Below, piece after piece: positions 17,841 to 28,033 of a stretch of DNA of 47,229 nucleotides. The position numbers and the translations under genes are program-made. The notes beneath the pieces are model-generated. The model was not told the origin of the DNA and ran no database searches. It was given only the letters and a program-made list of their open reading frames with translations. The first letter of the stretch is position 1; every line of letters begins with the position of its first letter. Source of the stretch: an uncultured Clostridia bacterium (GTDB lineage: Bacteria; Bacillota; Clostridia; Oscillospirales; CAG-272); NCBI GenBank assembly GCA_944384515.1, contig CALWTU010000036.1, positions 1 through 47,229 of the forward strand. The letters run 5' to 3'.

Positions 17841-17869
17841 TTGCAAAAATCACCGAAATATTATATAAT
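17841..17869 (+). promoter_or_regulatory. Sigma-A promoter of the aminotransferase gene
   Basis: TTGCAA (17841-17846), 17-nt spacer, TATAAT (17864-17869). Confidence 0.8.
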
Positions 17870-17960
17870 AAAAGGGTATTTTGTAATAAAATGAAATTTT
17901 CAAACAGAAAAAATGCAAAAACGAAATAAGATATTAAAAAAGCAGACGAGGAAATCTAAG

Positions 17961-19253
17961 GTGAAAAAGTACGCAGATTTAACTAAGGAAGAACTGAGAG
18001 CAGAGTATGAGCTGTTAAAAAATAAATATGAAGAGTACAAGATGAGGAATTTGTCCTTGGACCTTTCGAGAGGAAAGCCGAATTCGGATCAGCTTGATGT
18101 TTCACAGGGGCTTATGAATGTTGAGATGGATAAGGAGTCCTGCAAGTCATTAAACGGAGTTGACTGCCGTAACTACGGTATTCTCGACGGACTTCCCGAG
18201 ATGAAGAAGTTTTATGCAGATGTTCTCGGACTTGACCCGGACTATGTAACTATCGGAGGCAACTCGTCTCTTCAGCTTATGTATGATACTCTCACAAGGG
18301 CAATGCTTTTCGGCGTTGTCGGTTCTCTGAAACCGTGGTGTCAGGAGCAGGGACTCAAGTGGATTTGCGTGGTTCCCGGATATGACCGTCATTTCAAAAT
18401 TACCGAGGTGCTCGGATTTGAACTTCTGTCTGTCAGAATGACTGAGAGCGGACCTGATATGGACGCGGTAGAGGAGCTTGTCAAGGATCCAAAGGTTAAG
18501 GGTATTTGGTGCGTGCCGAAGTACTCAAACCCGACCGGTAATACTTACTCGGATGAGACTGTGCGCCGTCTTGCTTCAATGAAGTGTGCGGCACCCGACT
18601 TCAGAATTATGTGGGACAACGCTTATGCGGTGCATGACTTTAACGAAAACGGAGATAAACTGCTTAACATATTCGACGAGGCGAAAAAGTACGGTAACGA
18701 GGACAGGATATTCTATTTCTCATCAACCTCAAAGATTACTTTCCCCGGCGGCGGAGTATCTCTTTTTGCCGCATCTCCGAAGAACCTTAAGCAGATTTCG
18801 CCGTATCTCGGAGCACAGACAATAGGTTATGACAAGATAAATCAGTTGAGACATCTCAAATACTTTAAAAACAAAGACAACTTGCATGCCCATATGATGG
18901 AGCTTGCAAAGCTTATCGGCAAAAAGTTTGATATCGTGCTTGCAGGTCTTGACTCTCTTTCGGGACTTGGTGTTGCACAGTGGACCAAACCGAACGGCGG
19001 ATACTTTATCTCTCTTGATGTTATGCCCGGCACCGCTAAGATGGTGTTTGAGTATATGAAGGGGGCAGGTGTGGTTCTCACACCCGTCGGAGCGACATTC
19101 CCGTACGGCAAGGACCCCGAGGATAAGAACCTCAGAATTGCGCCGACATATCCGACAGACGCAGACCTTAAGCTTGCGGTTGAGATTTTGGTTCTCAGCG
19201 TAAAACTCGCAGCCGCACAAAAACTTCTTTGCGAAAAAAAATTTATACATTAA
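17961..19253 (+). CDS. PLP-dependent aminotransferase, aspartate aminotransferase-like (PF12897 type)
   Basis: About 430 residues of the fold-type I aminotransferase family, close to the atypical aspartate aminotransferases of subgroup Ic. L-D-L-S-R-G-K-P is the N-terminal substrate segment, Y-S-N-P-T-G-N precedes D-N-A-Y-A-V-H, and the PLP-binding lysine sits in S-S-T-S-K-I-T-F. The C-terminal L-R-I-A-P-T-Y-P carries the carboxylate-binding arginine. It probably interconverts aspartate and oxaloacetate with 2-oxoglutarate. GTG at 17961 is preferred because GAGGA lies 8 nt upstream; an ATG at 17913 adds 16 highly basic residues but has no recognisable Shine-Dalgarno. Monocistronic with its own promoter and terminator. 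Confidence 0.88.
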   Translation: MKKYADLTKEELRAEYELLKNKYEEYKMRNLSLDLSRGKPNSDQLDVSQGLMNVEMDKESCKSLNGVDCRNYGILDGLPEMKKFYADVLGLDPDYVTIGGNSSLQLMYDTLTRAMLFGVVGSLKPWCQEQGLKWICVVPGYDRHFKITEVLGFELLSVRMTESGPDMDAVEELVKDPKVKGIWCVPKYSNPTGNTYSDETVRRLASMKCAAPDFRIMWDNAYAVHDFNENGDKLLNIFDEAKKYGNEDRIFYFSSTSKITFPGGGVSLFAASPKNLKQISPYLGAQTIGYDKINQLRHLKYFKNKDNLHAHMMELAKLIGKKFDIVLAGLDSLSGLGVAQWTKPNGGYFISLDVMPGTAKMVFEYMKGAGVVLTPVGATFPYGKDPEDKNLRIAPTYPTDADLKLAVEILVLSVKLAAAQKLLCEKKFIH

Positions 19254-19270
19254 AACGAGACAAAATAATT

Positions 19271-19304
19271 ACAGCGGAGCGTAAAATCGTTCTGCTGTTT
19301 TTTA
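19271..19304 (+). terminator. Terminator of the aminotransferase gene
   Basis: The stem ACAGCGGAGCG / CGTTCTGCTGT (two G-U pairs) is followed by a T-run, 17 nt after the stop. Confidence 0.8.
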
Positions 19305-19380
19305 TTATGATGACGCAATAGAGTGTCGGTTGTTCGGTAAAAACTTTAGATTTTTGCGTGTCATTTGATTATTAAACCGA

Positions 19381-21455
<2,075 letters not shown>

Positions 21456-21460
21456 AAAGA

Positions 21461-21497
21461 AACCCTCACAAACGGACAGAGCCGTTTGTGAGGGTTT
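21461..21497. terminator. Bidirectional terminator between ligA and the desulfoferrodoxin gene
   Basis: A long stem (AAACCCTCACAAACGG / CCGTTTGTGAGGGTTT) directly after the ligA stop, with T-runs on both strands. Confidence 0.9.
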
Positions 21498-21587
21498 TTG
21501 CTGTCGCAGAGCAAACCGTGCTGTGAGTGCTTTTATCTTGCCATATTGCTCAGTTTTTCGCCCTGTGACTGCAATAATAAACCAAAA

Positions 21588-21962
21588 TTATGCCTTCCAA
21601 AGTCCGTGAAGGTTGCAGTAAGCATAAACCGCCTCAACCTCGTCACCATCGCAAATACAGAACTCGGCCTTCGGTGCATCACTGGGAGTAAGCATTTTTA
21701 TCTGATTGCCTTTCTTTGTCTGCAAAGAGATCCACTCAATATAGTGAGCCTCGGTCATAGGGTGCTCAACAGCTCCGACGGTAACATAAACCTTGCCGCC
21801 CTTTACCTCGTATACGGGAATATGTTTTTCGTGAGCCGCCTCAACCGTACCGGGAACAAGCTCCTTCATCTTTTCGCCGCAGCATACAACATTTACGCCT
21901 GCATCTTTTACCATTGCTATAATATTTCCGCAATGCTGACAAATATAAAATTTCTGATTCAT
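21588..21962 (-). CDS. dfx: Desulfoferrodoxin (superoxide reductase, class I)
   Basis: A 124-residue two-iron protein that reduces superoxide to peroxide without producing oxygen, used by anaerobes. The N-terminal desulforedoxin domain has C-Q-H-C (residues 9-12) and C-C (27-28) for centre I. The catalytic centre II ligands are in A-H-E-K-H-I-P, E-H-P-M-T-E-A-H-Y and Y-C-N-L-H-G. Both iron sites are complete. AAAGGAG lies 8 nt before the ATG. No rubredoxin or rubrerythrin gene lies beside it in this window. Confidence 0.96.
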   Translation of the reverse strand: MNQKFYICQHCGNIIAMVKDAGVNVVCCGEKMKELVPGTVEAAHEKHIPVYEVKGGKVYVTVGAVEHPMTEAHYIEWISLQTKKGNQIKMLTPSDAPKAEFCICDGDEVEAVYAYCNLHGLWKA

Positions 21963-22113
21963 AAAATTCTCCTTTTTATTTAAGTTGTCCTGAAAATTGC
22001 CTGAATTTTTTATGTGAATTACATATGTTTATTTTTGGAAGGATAAAAAATTAACCGTAATTTAAATATATGTATTTTCACCCTAAATATACTACCATAT
22101 ATTTTTAAAAAAA

Positions 22114-22386
22114 TCAACTCTTTTTTAAGTTATTTTTTATTTTGCAAATACCCTGAGTCATTGTTCCCATAGGGCAGAAAGTGCACCATGTCCGAGGTTT
22201 AAAGAGCAACATGAAAACGGCTCCGATTATTAAAGATGTGAGCATGAGGCTGTAAAAACCGAAGCTGAACTGAGCAACCCATGCAGGAGTGCTGCCTGCG
22301 GTATATGTCCAGCCAAAGGGTACTTTGAATACCCACAGAAGTTTAATTGCCTCCTTTAAGCTTTCGGCATATTTTTTATTTATCAT
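22114..22386 (-). CDS. Small membrane protein with a NapH/polyferredoxin-like CxxCP motif
   Basis: About 90 residues. Two hydrophobic segments are likely (around residues 12-24 and 38-60), followed by W-C-T-F-C-P-M-G-T. This motif resembles the membrane entry segment of NapH/RdxA/YccM-type polyferredoxins (Fer4_5), but the ferredoxin cluster domains that normally follow are absent, so this is a one-motif remnant or mini-version. ATG at 22386 is chosen because GAAAGGGGG lies 7 nt upstream; an in-frame ATG at 22434 lacks such a site. It is 80 nt downstream of the DUF6512-like gene and probably co-transcribed. A role in electron transfer or cluster handling is a guess. Confidence 0.6.
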   Translation of the reverse strand: MINKKYAESLKEAIKLLWVFKVPFGWTYTAGSTPAWVAQFSFGFYSLMLTSLIIGAVFMLLFKPRTWCTFCPMGTMTQGICKIKNNLKKS

Positions 22387-22466
22387 AATATATCCCCCTT
22401 TCTGCAAAATCTCATTTTTGAGACTGTATTGCACAGAGGGGGATAACTTATATCTCTTATATTAAA

Positions 22467-23024
22467 TTACTGTATTCCGTATCCGCCGGATAACGGATCT
22501 AAGAACAAACCTATTTCCGGAGGGTTAAATGTGAATATAAAGAACAGGGCACAAATCAGCACAAGCATAAATAGAGAAAAAATTTCAGATTTCTGATTTG
22601 TCTCACCGTCTCCCTTCAGCATTACAAACGCCGCCACACCGTATGCCGTAAATACGGAAATAATGAAGATGAGAATATCTATTATAACAAAATTATCTCC
22701 CACAACTCCGACATAACTGTAAAAGAGGACGATGATTGACAACAGTCCGCTTAAAACGCCGATGAGCTTTGCCATAAAAAAGTTGCTGTAGCACTTGCAG
22801 TATATAAAATACTCTATAAATGAGAGGGAAAAATACGGCATAAACAAAAGTTTCATATGCTCCCAAGTACTTTCGTTTACTGCGCTGAAGAGCGCGGCGA
22901 TAAAACTCTCGCCCGTCCATTCGTAAACAAAATGGAAGAGAGAACCTAATACCGATGTCAGAACTGCGCCTATAACCGACATAATTATAAGCTTGTTTGC
23001 TGTTTTGTTTTGGCATACTGTCAT
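22467..23024 (-). CDS. DUF6512-like conserved membrane protein
   Basis: A 185-residue protein with about six transmembrane helices. The motif F-H-F-V-Y-E-W-T-G followed by A-V-N-E-S-T-W-E-H-M-K-L-L-F at residues 28-62 is typical of a clostridial family I recognise as DUF6512. No catalytic function is known. The conserved N-E-S-x-W-E-H segment lies between the first two helices and could be a functional site. AGAGGT precedes the ATG at 23024 by 7 nt. It is followed by the small CxxCP protein on the same strand. Confidence 0.7.
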   Translation of the reverse strand: MTVCQNKTANKLIIMSVIGAVLTSVLGSLFHFVYEWTGESFIAALFSAVNESTWEHMKLLFMPYFSLSFIEYFIYCKCYSNFFMAKLIGVLSGLLSIIVLFYSYVGVVGDNFVIIDILIFIISVFTAYGVAAFVMLKGDGETNQKSEIFSLFMLVLICALFFIFTFNPPEIGLFLDPLSGGYGIQ

Positions 23025-23104
23025 ACTGTGTACCTCTTGAGTTAACAGAAAGAATTTATATTTAATATTATGCCAAAAAATTCAAAATAAAAACCTTTAT
23101 AAGA

Positions 23105-23149
23105 AAAAAGACTTGTAAATGCTCAAACATAGCAATACAAGTCTTTTTT
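23105..23149 (-). terminator. Terminator of the polysaccharide operon
   Basis: A stem AAAAAGACTTGTA / TACAAGTCTTTTT with T-runs, 24 nt after the ATPase stop. Confidence 0.82.
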
Positions 23150-23172
23150 AATCACAAAAATGAACCGAAAAA

Positions 23173-23913
23173 TTATGCTTTTGTGTTTTTGTAAATTTCA
23201 GTTACTTCTTTTGCGGGACCGATCATCTTAACTTTTCCGTGTTCAATCCAGCATACGGTTTTGCATATTCTCTCAACCTGTTCTATCGAGTGCGAGACGA
23301 AGAGCACCGTTGTGCCGCCCATCATCAACTCTGAAATTCTTTTTTCACATTTCTGCTGGAATATAAAGTCGCCGACAGCGAGTATCTCGTCTACTATCAG
23401 AATATCAGGCTTGACAAGCGTTGCGATAGAGAAGCCGAGGCGGGCAATCATACCTGAGGAGAAATTTTTAATTGCAACATTTTCAAAGTCGCGCAGTTCG
23501 GCAAAGTCGAGTATCTCATCATACTTCTGTGTGATGAAGTTTCGGTCAAAGCCAAGCACGGCGGCATTTAAAAATATGTTTTCTTTTGTGGTAAGTTCAA
23601 AGTCAAAGCCTGCGCCAAGCTCGATAAGCGGGGAAATGGTTCCGCTGATCTCGGCAGTGCCTGATGACGGCTTTAAAATTCCGGATATAACTTTGAGCAG
23701 AGTACTTTTGCCGGAACCGTTCAGACCGATAAGACCCACAACATCCCCTTTTTTCACGGTGAGCGAAACATTATCGAGAGCCACAAATTCTTCAAATCTC
23801 AGCTGTCCTTTCAGAAGCTTTATAAAAAACTCTTTGATATTGTCCACTTTTTCATGGGGCATATTAAAGCGCATGGTAACATTTTTTACTTCAATAGCTA
23901 TATTGTTATCCAT
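23173..23913 (-). CDS. ABC transporter ATP-binding protein for polysaccharide export (Wzt/TagH type)
   Basis: A 246-residue nucleotide-binding subunit. Walker A is GLNGSGKST, the signature is F-S-S-G-M (atypical LSGGQ, as in Wzt and TagH), and Walker B is D-I-L-I-V-D-E. The early motif F-N-M-P-H-E-K is typical of surface-polysaccharide ATPases. There is no C-terminal carbohydrate-binding domain, so export is probably not coupled to a chain-end cap. It ends the operon behind the ABC-2 permease, separated by 23 nt. It should power flipping of a lipid-linked glycan to the outer face. Confidence 0.92.
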   Translation of the reverse strand: MDNNIAIEVKNVTMRFNMPHEKVDNIKEFFIKLLKGQLRFEEFVALDNVSLTVKKGDVVGLIGLNGSGKSTLLKVISGILKPSSGTAEISGTISPLIELGAGFDFELTTKENIFLNAAVLGFDRNFITQKYDEILDFAELRDFENVAIKNFSSGMIARLGFSIATLVKPDILIVDEILAVGDFIFQQKCEKRISELMMGGTTVLFVSHSIEQVERICKTVCWIEHGKVKMIGPAKEVTEIYKNTKA

Positions 23914-23936
23914 TTAAGTCTCCGATCTATTTAAAA

Positions 23937-25253
23937 TTAGATATACATTACAAACTTGTCCTGACATTTGCGGAATATTACCGTGCCCACCAAAACGGAG
24001 GCTACAGAGAACAGCAACGCAATGATGAAATCTGCAAAAGCGGGAATTCTGCCATATATCATAATGTTTCTGAACATATCAATGTAATAGTAAAGAGGGT
24101 TGAGCTTTATTGCTGAAACCAACCAATCCGGAAGTATGCTGATAGGGTATATTATAGGAGATGCGTACATCCAGACAGTAAGGAGTATTCCCCAAATATG
24201 ACCTATATCTCTGAAGAAAACAACCAGGGAGGAGAGAATAAAACAGCAGCCGAGAGAAAACAGAAATATAAGTATAAGCGGAATGGGGAACAGCAGCATA
24301 GAGGAATTAAGACTTACATTTCCCCAAATCATAAATATCGTAAACACAATAACGAAAGCTGTCAGGGAAAAAATCATATTGACAAAGGAGAACAGGCATT
24401 TCTGAAGAGGGAAGATGTATTTCGGTATATAAACCTTTTTGATGAGCTGTGCCGCTTGAAGAATTGTGTTGAGCGAGAAGTTTGTAGATTCCGATATAAA
24501 ATTAAATAACAGATAACCCGTAAGATAAAACAAAGCAAAACCGCCTTCTACCTCAACGCGGATGATGTTTGAAAATACAGCCGTAAGTACAATCATCATC
24601 AATAGCGGGTTAAGCACGCTCCAGAGCAGGCCGAGTACCGATCTGCGGTATTTTGTCTTTATATCCTTGAGTACAAGTTCATAAAGAAGATATTTGTACC
24701 TTTTGATTGCCAAAATATCTTTTTTCAGGGACTCCCTGTCAAAGATGAGGGAAACTGCGCTGAAAGATATAACAAGCGGCAAAATCGTAAAGAGAATAGT
24801 ATTAACAGTGTGAATATTCAGGATTTTAGGATTTACCTTTATGTTCTCAACTGTGTCGGATGGCAAAAGTTCAAGCCTGATTGCAGTAACGTTTTTGTCA
24901 ATTTCCAGATAATAATTATCATTCTTGATTATTATTTTGGGAAAAAATGAATTTTGCGCATTAAACTCTTTGTTTGCGTTATCCGTGTAATACACTCTGA
25001 CAGAGTCGAGATTATCGTGAATATTACCGTTAAAGAGCAAGTTTTTAACATAAATCTCGTCATCTAAGCTAACGGTGAAATATTGCAGTTGACCGATCTG
25101 TTCGGTATTTATAGTGCCGTCTGAAAAATCCTTGTCCACAAGACCGTCAATACTATTTTTTATGTTTTCAGTACTAAATGCAACAATTCCTATTCCGAAA
25201 CCTATAGAGAGGGAAAGAATGAAGCAGATAAATAATAGTATTTTTCTTTTCAA
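23937..25253 (-). CDS. ABC-2 type polysaccharide export permease with an extra N-terminal extracytoplasmic domain
   Basis: A 438-residue permease. The C-terminal part (about 190-438) is the normal Wzm/TagG module of six helices, beginning Y-K-Y-L-L-Y-E-L-V-L-K-D-I-K-T-K-Y-R-R-S-V-L-G. In front lie about 180 extra residues: a membrane helix (5-28), an extracytoplasmic segment rich in beta-strand patterns (about 30-150), and a second helix (about 152-172). Usual Wzm proteins are about 260 residues, so this is a fused form. The extra domain may help bind the glycan or wall; that is inference. It pairs with the ATPase downstream. Confidence 0.85.
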   Translation of the reverse strand: MKRKILLFICFILSLSIGFGIGIVAFSTENIKNSIDGLVDKDFSDGTINTEQIGQLQYFTVSLDDEIYVKNLLFNGNIHDNLDSVRVYYTDNANKEFNAQNSFFPKIIIKNDNYYLEIDKNVTAIRLELLPSDTVENIKVNPKILNIHTVNTILFTILPLVISFSAVSLIFDRESLKKDILAIKRYKYLLYELVLKDIKTKYRRSVLGLLWSVLNPLLMMIVLTAVFSNIIRVEVEGGFALFYLTGYLLFNFISESTNFSLNTILQAAQLIKKVYIPKYIFPLQKCLFSFVNMIFSLTAFVIVFTIFMIWGNVSLNSSMLLFPIPLILIFLFSLGCCFILSSLVVFFRDIGHIWGILLTVWMYASPIIYPISILPDWLVSAIKLNPLYYYIDMFRNIMIYGRIPAFADFIIALLFSVASVLVGTVIFRKCQDKFVMYI

Positions 25254-25279
25254 AATATGTCTCCCAAAGAATTTTTAGA

Positions 25280-25846
25280 TTAAAAGGCAAAGCCCAGGTT
25301 TTCAAGAGAAGGATGCTTTTTGTCTTTTTCGCTGAGCAAAATATCCGCATCGATTTTGGGCCATGTAATGCCTATGGCGGGGTCGTTATAGAGCAAGCCG
25401 CCTTCGCTTTGCGGGTCATAAAGTCTTGTGCATTTGTATACAAAAGTGGCATATTCGCTTGTAACGAGGAAGCCGTGGGCAAAGCCTTCGGGTACGTAGA
25501 ACTGTCTCTTGTTATCCGCACTGAGAAGTACTCCGTACCATTTTCCGAATGTGTCGCTGTTTTTGCGCAGATCGACCGCAACATCGTAAACCTCGCCCTC
25601 GATTACTCTGACGAGTTTACCCTGCGGGTTTGCCATCTGAAAATGCAGACCTCTGAGCACTCCTTTTTTTGAGCGTGACTGGTTGTCCTGTACAAAATCG
25701 CAAGGTGTACCGTCAATGTGTTTTATATACGGCGCAAACTCACTGTTATATGTCTCCATAAAGTATCCGCGCTCGTCGCCGAACACCGTCGGCTCTATTA
25801 CAAAGAGGTCTTTAATACCGGTTTCAATAAATTTAAACTTTCCCAT
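25280..25846 (-). CDS. rfbC: dTDP-4-dehydrorhamnose 3,5-epimerase
   Basis: A 188-residue cupin-fold epimerase, the third step of dTDP-L-rhamnose synthesis. Key segments are G-V-L-R-G-L-H-F-Q (catalytic His), V-R-V-I-E-G-E-V-Y-D-V-A-V-D-L-R, F-Y-V-P-E-G-F-A-H-G-F and Y-N-D-P-A-I-G-I-T-W-P. The length is normal. It lies 12 nt after rfbB in the same operon. rfbA and rfbD are not in this window, so the pathway must be completed elsewhere. Confidence 0.96.
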   Translation of the reverse strand: MGKFKFIETGIKDLFVIEPTVFGDERGYFMETYNSEFAPYIKHIDGTPCDFVQDNQSRSKKGVLRGLHFQMANPQGKLVRVIEGEVYDVAVDLRKNSDTFGKWYGVLLSADNKRQFYVPEGFAHGFLVTSEYATFVYKCTRLYDPQSEGGLLYNDPAIGITWPKIDADILLSEKDKKHPSLENLGFAF

Positions 25847-25858
25847 AACAACTCCGAG

Positions 25859-26878
25859 TTATCTGTTTTCGTACATTTTTTTGTAGTAGTCCTGGTATTC
25901 ACCGCTGATAATGTTTTCCCACCACTCGCGGTTTTCAAGGTACCACTTGATTGTCTTTTTGATACCGTCTTTGAATTTTGTCTCAGGCAGCCAACCAAGC
26001 TCGTTGTGAATTTTGGTCGGGTCGATTGCGTAGCGCATATCGTGTCCGGCTCTGTCTTTTACAAATGTGATAAGGTCCTCGCTCTTGCCGAGTTCCTTAA
26101 GAATGATTTTTACAATATCGATGTTGCGCATCTCGTTGTGTCCGCCGATATTGTATACCTCGCCTACCGTACCTTTGTGAATGATAAGGTCAATTGCGCG
26201 GCAGTGGTCCTCAACATACAGCCAGTCTCTGACATTGATACCTTCGCCGTATACGGGCAGAGGCTTGTTGTTGAGTGCGTTTGCTATCATAAGCGGGATG
26301 AGTTTTTCGGGGAAGTGATACGGACCGTAGTTGTTTGAGCATCTTGAAATAGTCACGGGCAGTCCGAATGTTCTGTGATATGCCTGTACGAGCAGGTCAG
26401 CGCTCGCTTTTGAGGCAGAGTAGGGACTCGATGCGTGGATCGGGGTTGTCTCCGTAAAGAAGAGATCGGGTCTGCCAAGCGGCAGATCTCCGTACACCTC
26501 GTCCGTTGATACCTGATGGTATCTCTTTATGCCGTATTTACGGCAGGCGTCCATCATTACGGCAGTTCCCATAATATTTGTGTTAAGGAATACTCCGGGG
26601 TTTTCTATTGAACGGTCGACATGGCTCTCCGCCGCAAAGTTAACAACGATATCCGGAGACTCTTTTTCAAAAACATCATATACAGCTTTTCTGTCTGTGA
26701 TATCAACTTTGTAAAATTTGAAGTTGGGGTTGTCCATTACCGGAGCGAGCGTCTCCATATTTCCCGCATATGTCAAACAGTCAAGGCAGATTATTTTATA
26801 ATCCTTGTGTTCTTTCAGCATATAGTGAACAAAATTTCCGCCTATGAATCCGGCGCCGCCTGTTACAATAATTTTCAT
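25859..26878 (-). CDS. rfbB: dTDP-glucose 4,6-dehydratase
   Basis: A 339-residue SDR-family enzyme, the second step of dTDP-L-rhamnose synthesis. The NAD-binding motif G-G-A-G-F-I-G-G-N-F is at the start, T-D-E-V-Y-G holds the catalytic Thr/Asp/Glu group, and Y-S-A-S-K provides the Tyr-x3-Lys pair. Length and motifs are typical. It sits between the glycosyltransferase and rfbC. Confidence 0.97.
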   Translation of the reverse strand: MKIIVTGGAGFIGGNFVHYMLKEHKDYKIICLDCLTYAGNMETLAPVMDNPNFKFYKVDITDRKAVYDVFEKESPDIVVNFAAESHVDRSIENPGVFLNTNIMGTAVMMDACRKYGIKRYHQVSTDEVYGDLPLGRPDLFFTETTPIHASSPYSASKASADLLVQAYHRTFGLPVTISRCSNNYGPYHFPEKLIPLMIANALNNKPLPVYGEGINVRDWLYVEDHCRAIDLIIHKGTVGEVYNIGGHNEMRNIDIVKIILKELGKSEDLITFVKDRAGHDMRYAIDPTKIHNELGWLPETKFKDGIKKTIKWYLENREWWENIISGEYQDYYKKMYENR

Positions 26879-26903
26879 AATAAAGTCCTTTCAAAATATT
26901 TGG

Positions 26904-27821
26904 TTAATTTATATTGTACCTCTTAAATAAATACATTATTCTGAATATGATACTTTCGGTGAAGGTTTGTCTGTAAGTTTTGGTTATAAAACAATATTTC
27001 AATCTGGTAAAAAAATTTTTTTGATGTTTAAAGAAGTTTTCGGCTTCCTTTTTCTGTTCGTCTGACATAATATCGCCGTAGAGTTTACAGAAAGCCAGAA
27101 GCTGTTTTGCGTTTTTTACAGATACTCTTGAAGTGACCCTCTTAAGTCTTACTTTCAGTCTGCCGAGTTTTTTGTGCTGATAGCCTATTACATTATCTCC
27201 GTGTTGCCTGTAATATGTTGTCGGGGTGCTGTCATAGATAACTTTTCCCGCAGCTGAGGCAAGAAGATAATTCCAATAATCAAAAATCATAATGTCGTCA
27301 GAAAAAACGGGGCGCAAGAGTTCTCTCATTTTTGCGTTTATCACCTGTGTGTGACCTATGCAAACATTTTGTACCATGGCGTTATAAAACGACAGTTTCT
27401 TTTTAGGCAAAAATGTTTTTCCCAGTATATTGCACTCCGAGTCGGTGAGATAGGATGTCGCCGAGTAGAGAAGGGGTATACTCTCATTCTCTTTTTCAAG
27501 CGCGTCATAAGCCCGCTTCAGCTTATCTTCAAGCCAGATATCGTCCTGGTCGCTGAACGCAAAGTATTTGCAGTTTTGATCCGATGCCTTTATTAGTTCG
27601 TGCATACTGCGGTTTAAACCGAGGTTGTTGCCTAAGATAATTTCAAAGCCGTATTTTTCTTCGTATTCTCTGAGTATCTCAGGAGTAGAATCTGTAGAGC
27701 CGTCGTCTCTTATCAAAACTTTTACATCGTCAAAATTATTAAGCTTGGTATAGCTGTCAAGCTGCTCTCTGAGGTATTTTTCTCCGTTATAAGTTGAGAG
27801 TAGAATTTGAATTTTTTTCAA
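26904..27821 (-). CDS. Family 2 glycosyltransferase (rhamnosyltransferase-like)
   Basis: About 305 residues with the GT-A fold: I-L-L-S-T-Y-N-G at the start, R-D-D-G-S-T-D-S for nucleotide-sugar binding, and F-S-D-Q-D-D-I-W containing the DxD-like metal site. The last two hundred residues resemble GT2 rhamnosyltransferases that act on lipid-linked wall or capsule glycans. It is the first gene of the operon with rfbB and rfbC, which fits a dTDP-rhamnose donor. GGGAGGT lies 7 nt before a TTG at 27821; the longer in-frame TTG at 27839 overlaps that Shine-Dalgarno, so TTG at 27821 is preferred. Confidence 0.87.
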   Translation of the reverse strand: MKKIQILLSTYNGEKYLREQLDSYTKLNNFDDVKVLIRDDGSTDSTPEILREYEEKYGFEIILGNNLGLNRSMHELIKASDQNCKYFAFSDQDDIWLEDKLKRAYDALEKENESIPLLYSATSYLTDSECNILGKTFLPKKKLSFYNAMVQNVCIGHTQVINAKMRELLRPVFSDDIMIFDYWNYLLASAAGKVIYDSTPTTYYRQHGDNVIGYQHKKLGRLKVRLKRVTSRVSVKNAKQLLAFCKLYGDIMSDEQKKEAENFFKHQKNFFTRLKYCFITKTYRQTFTESIIFRIMYLFKRYNIN

Positions 27822-27869
27822 CGAAAAGACCTCCCGCAAAGATAAAAAAGATATTTTCCAAGCTGAACC

Positions 27870-27898
27870 ATTATATCATTTTACATGCATTTTGTCAA
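27870..27898 (-). promoter_or_regulatory. Sigma-A promoter of the polysaccharide operon
   Basis: Minus strand TTGACA (27893-27898), 17-nt spacer, TATAAT (27870-27875), both boxes perfect. Confidence 0.87.
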
Positions 27899-27962
27899 CA
27901 ATCTTAACAATATATTTAAAAGTTATTACTTAAAAATTTGTTATTATGGATAATAGGTACAA

Positions 27963-27991
27963 TTGACAAAAAAAGAGTTGAGTGGTATAAT
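27963..27991 (+). promoter_or_regulatory. Sigma-A promoter of the HAD phosphatase gene
   Basis: TTGACA (27963-27968), 17-nt spacer, TATAAT (27986-27991), a perfect consensus promoter divergent from the polysaccharide operon. Confidence 0.88.
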
Positions 27992-28033
27992 CTTTATGTC
28001 AGAGAAATAATTTTAGGTGGGTATGCGGTATAA

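Noticed and set aside
17661..17846. Minus-strand 61-codon frame upstream of proS
   Set aside because: It covers the proS promoter and the divergent promoter region, with no ribosome binding site.
17628..17912. Possible T-box leader before proS
   Set aside because: No T-box sequence or terminator is present; a perfect promoter sits only about 38 nt before the start codon.
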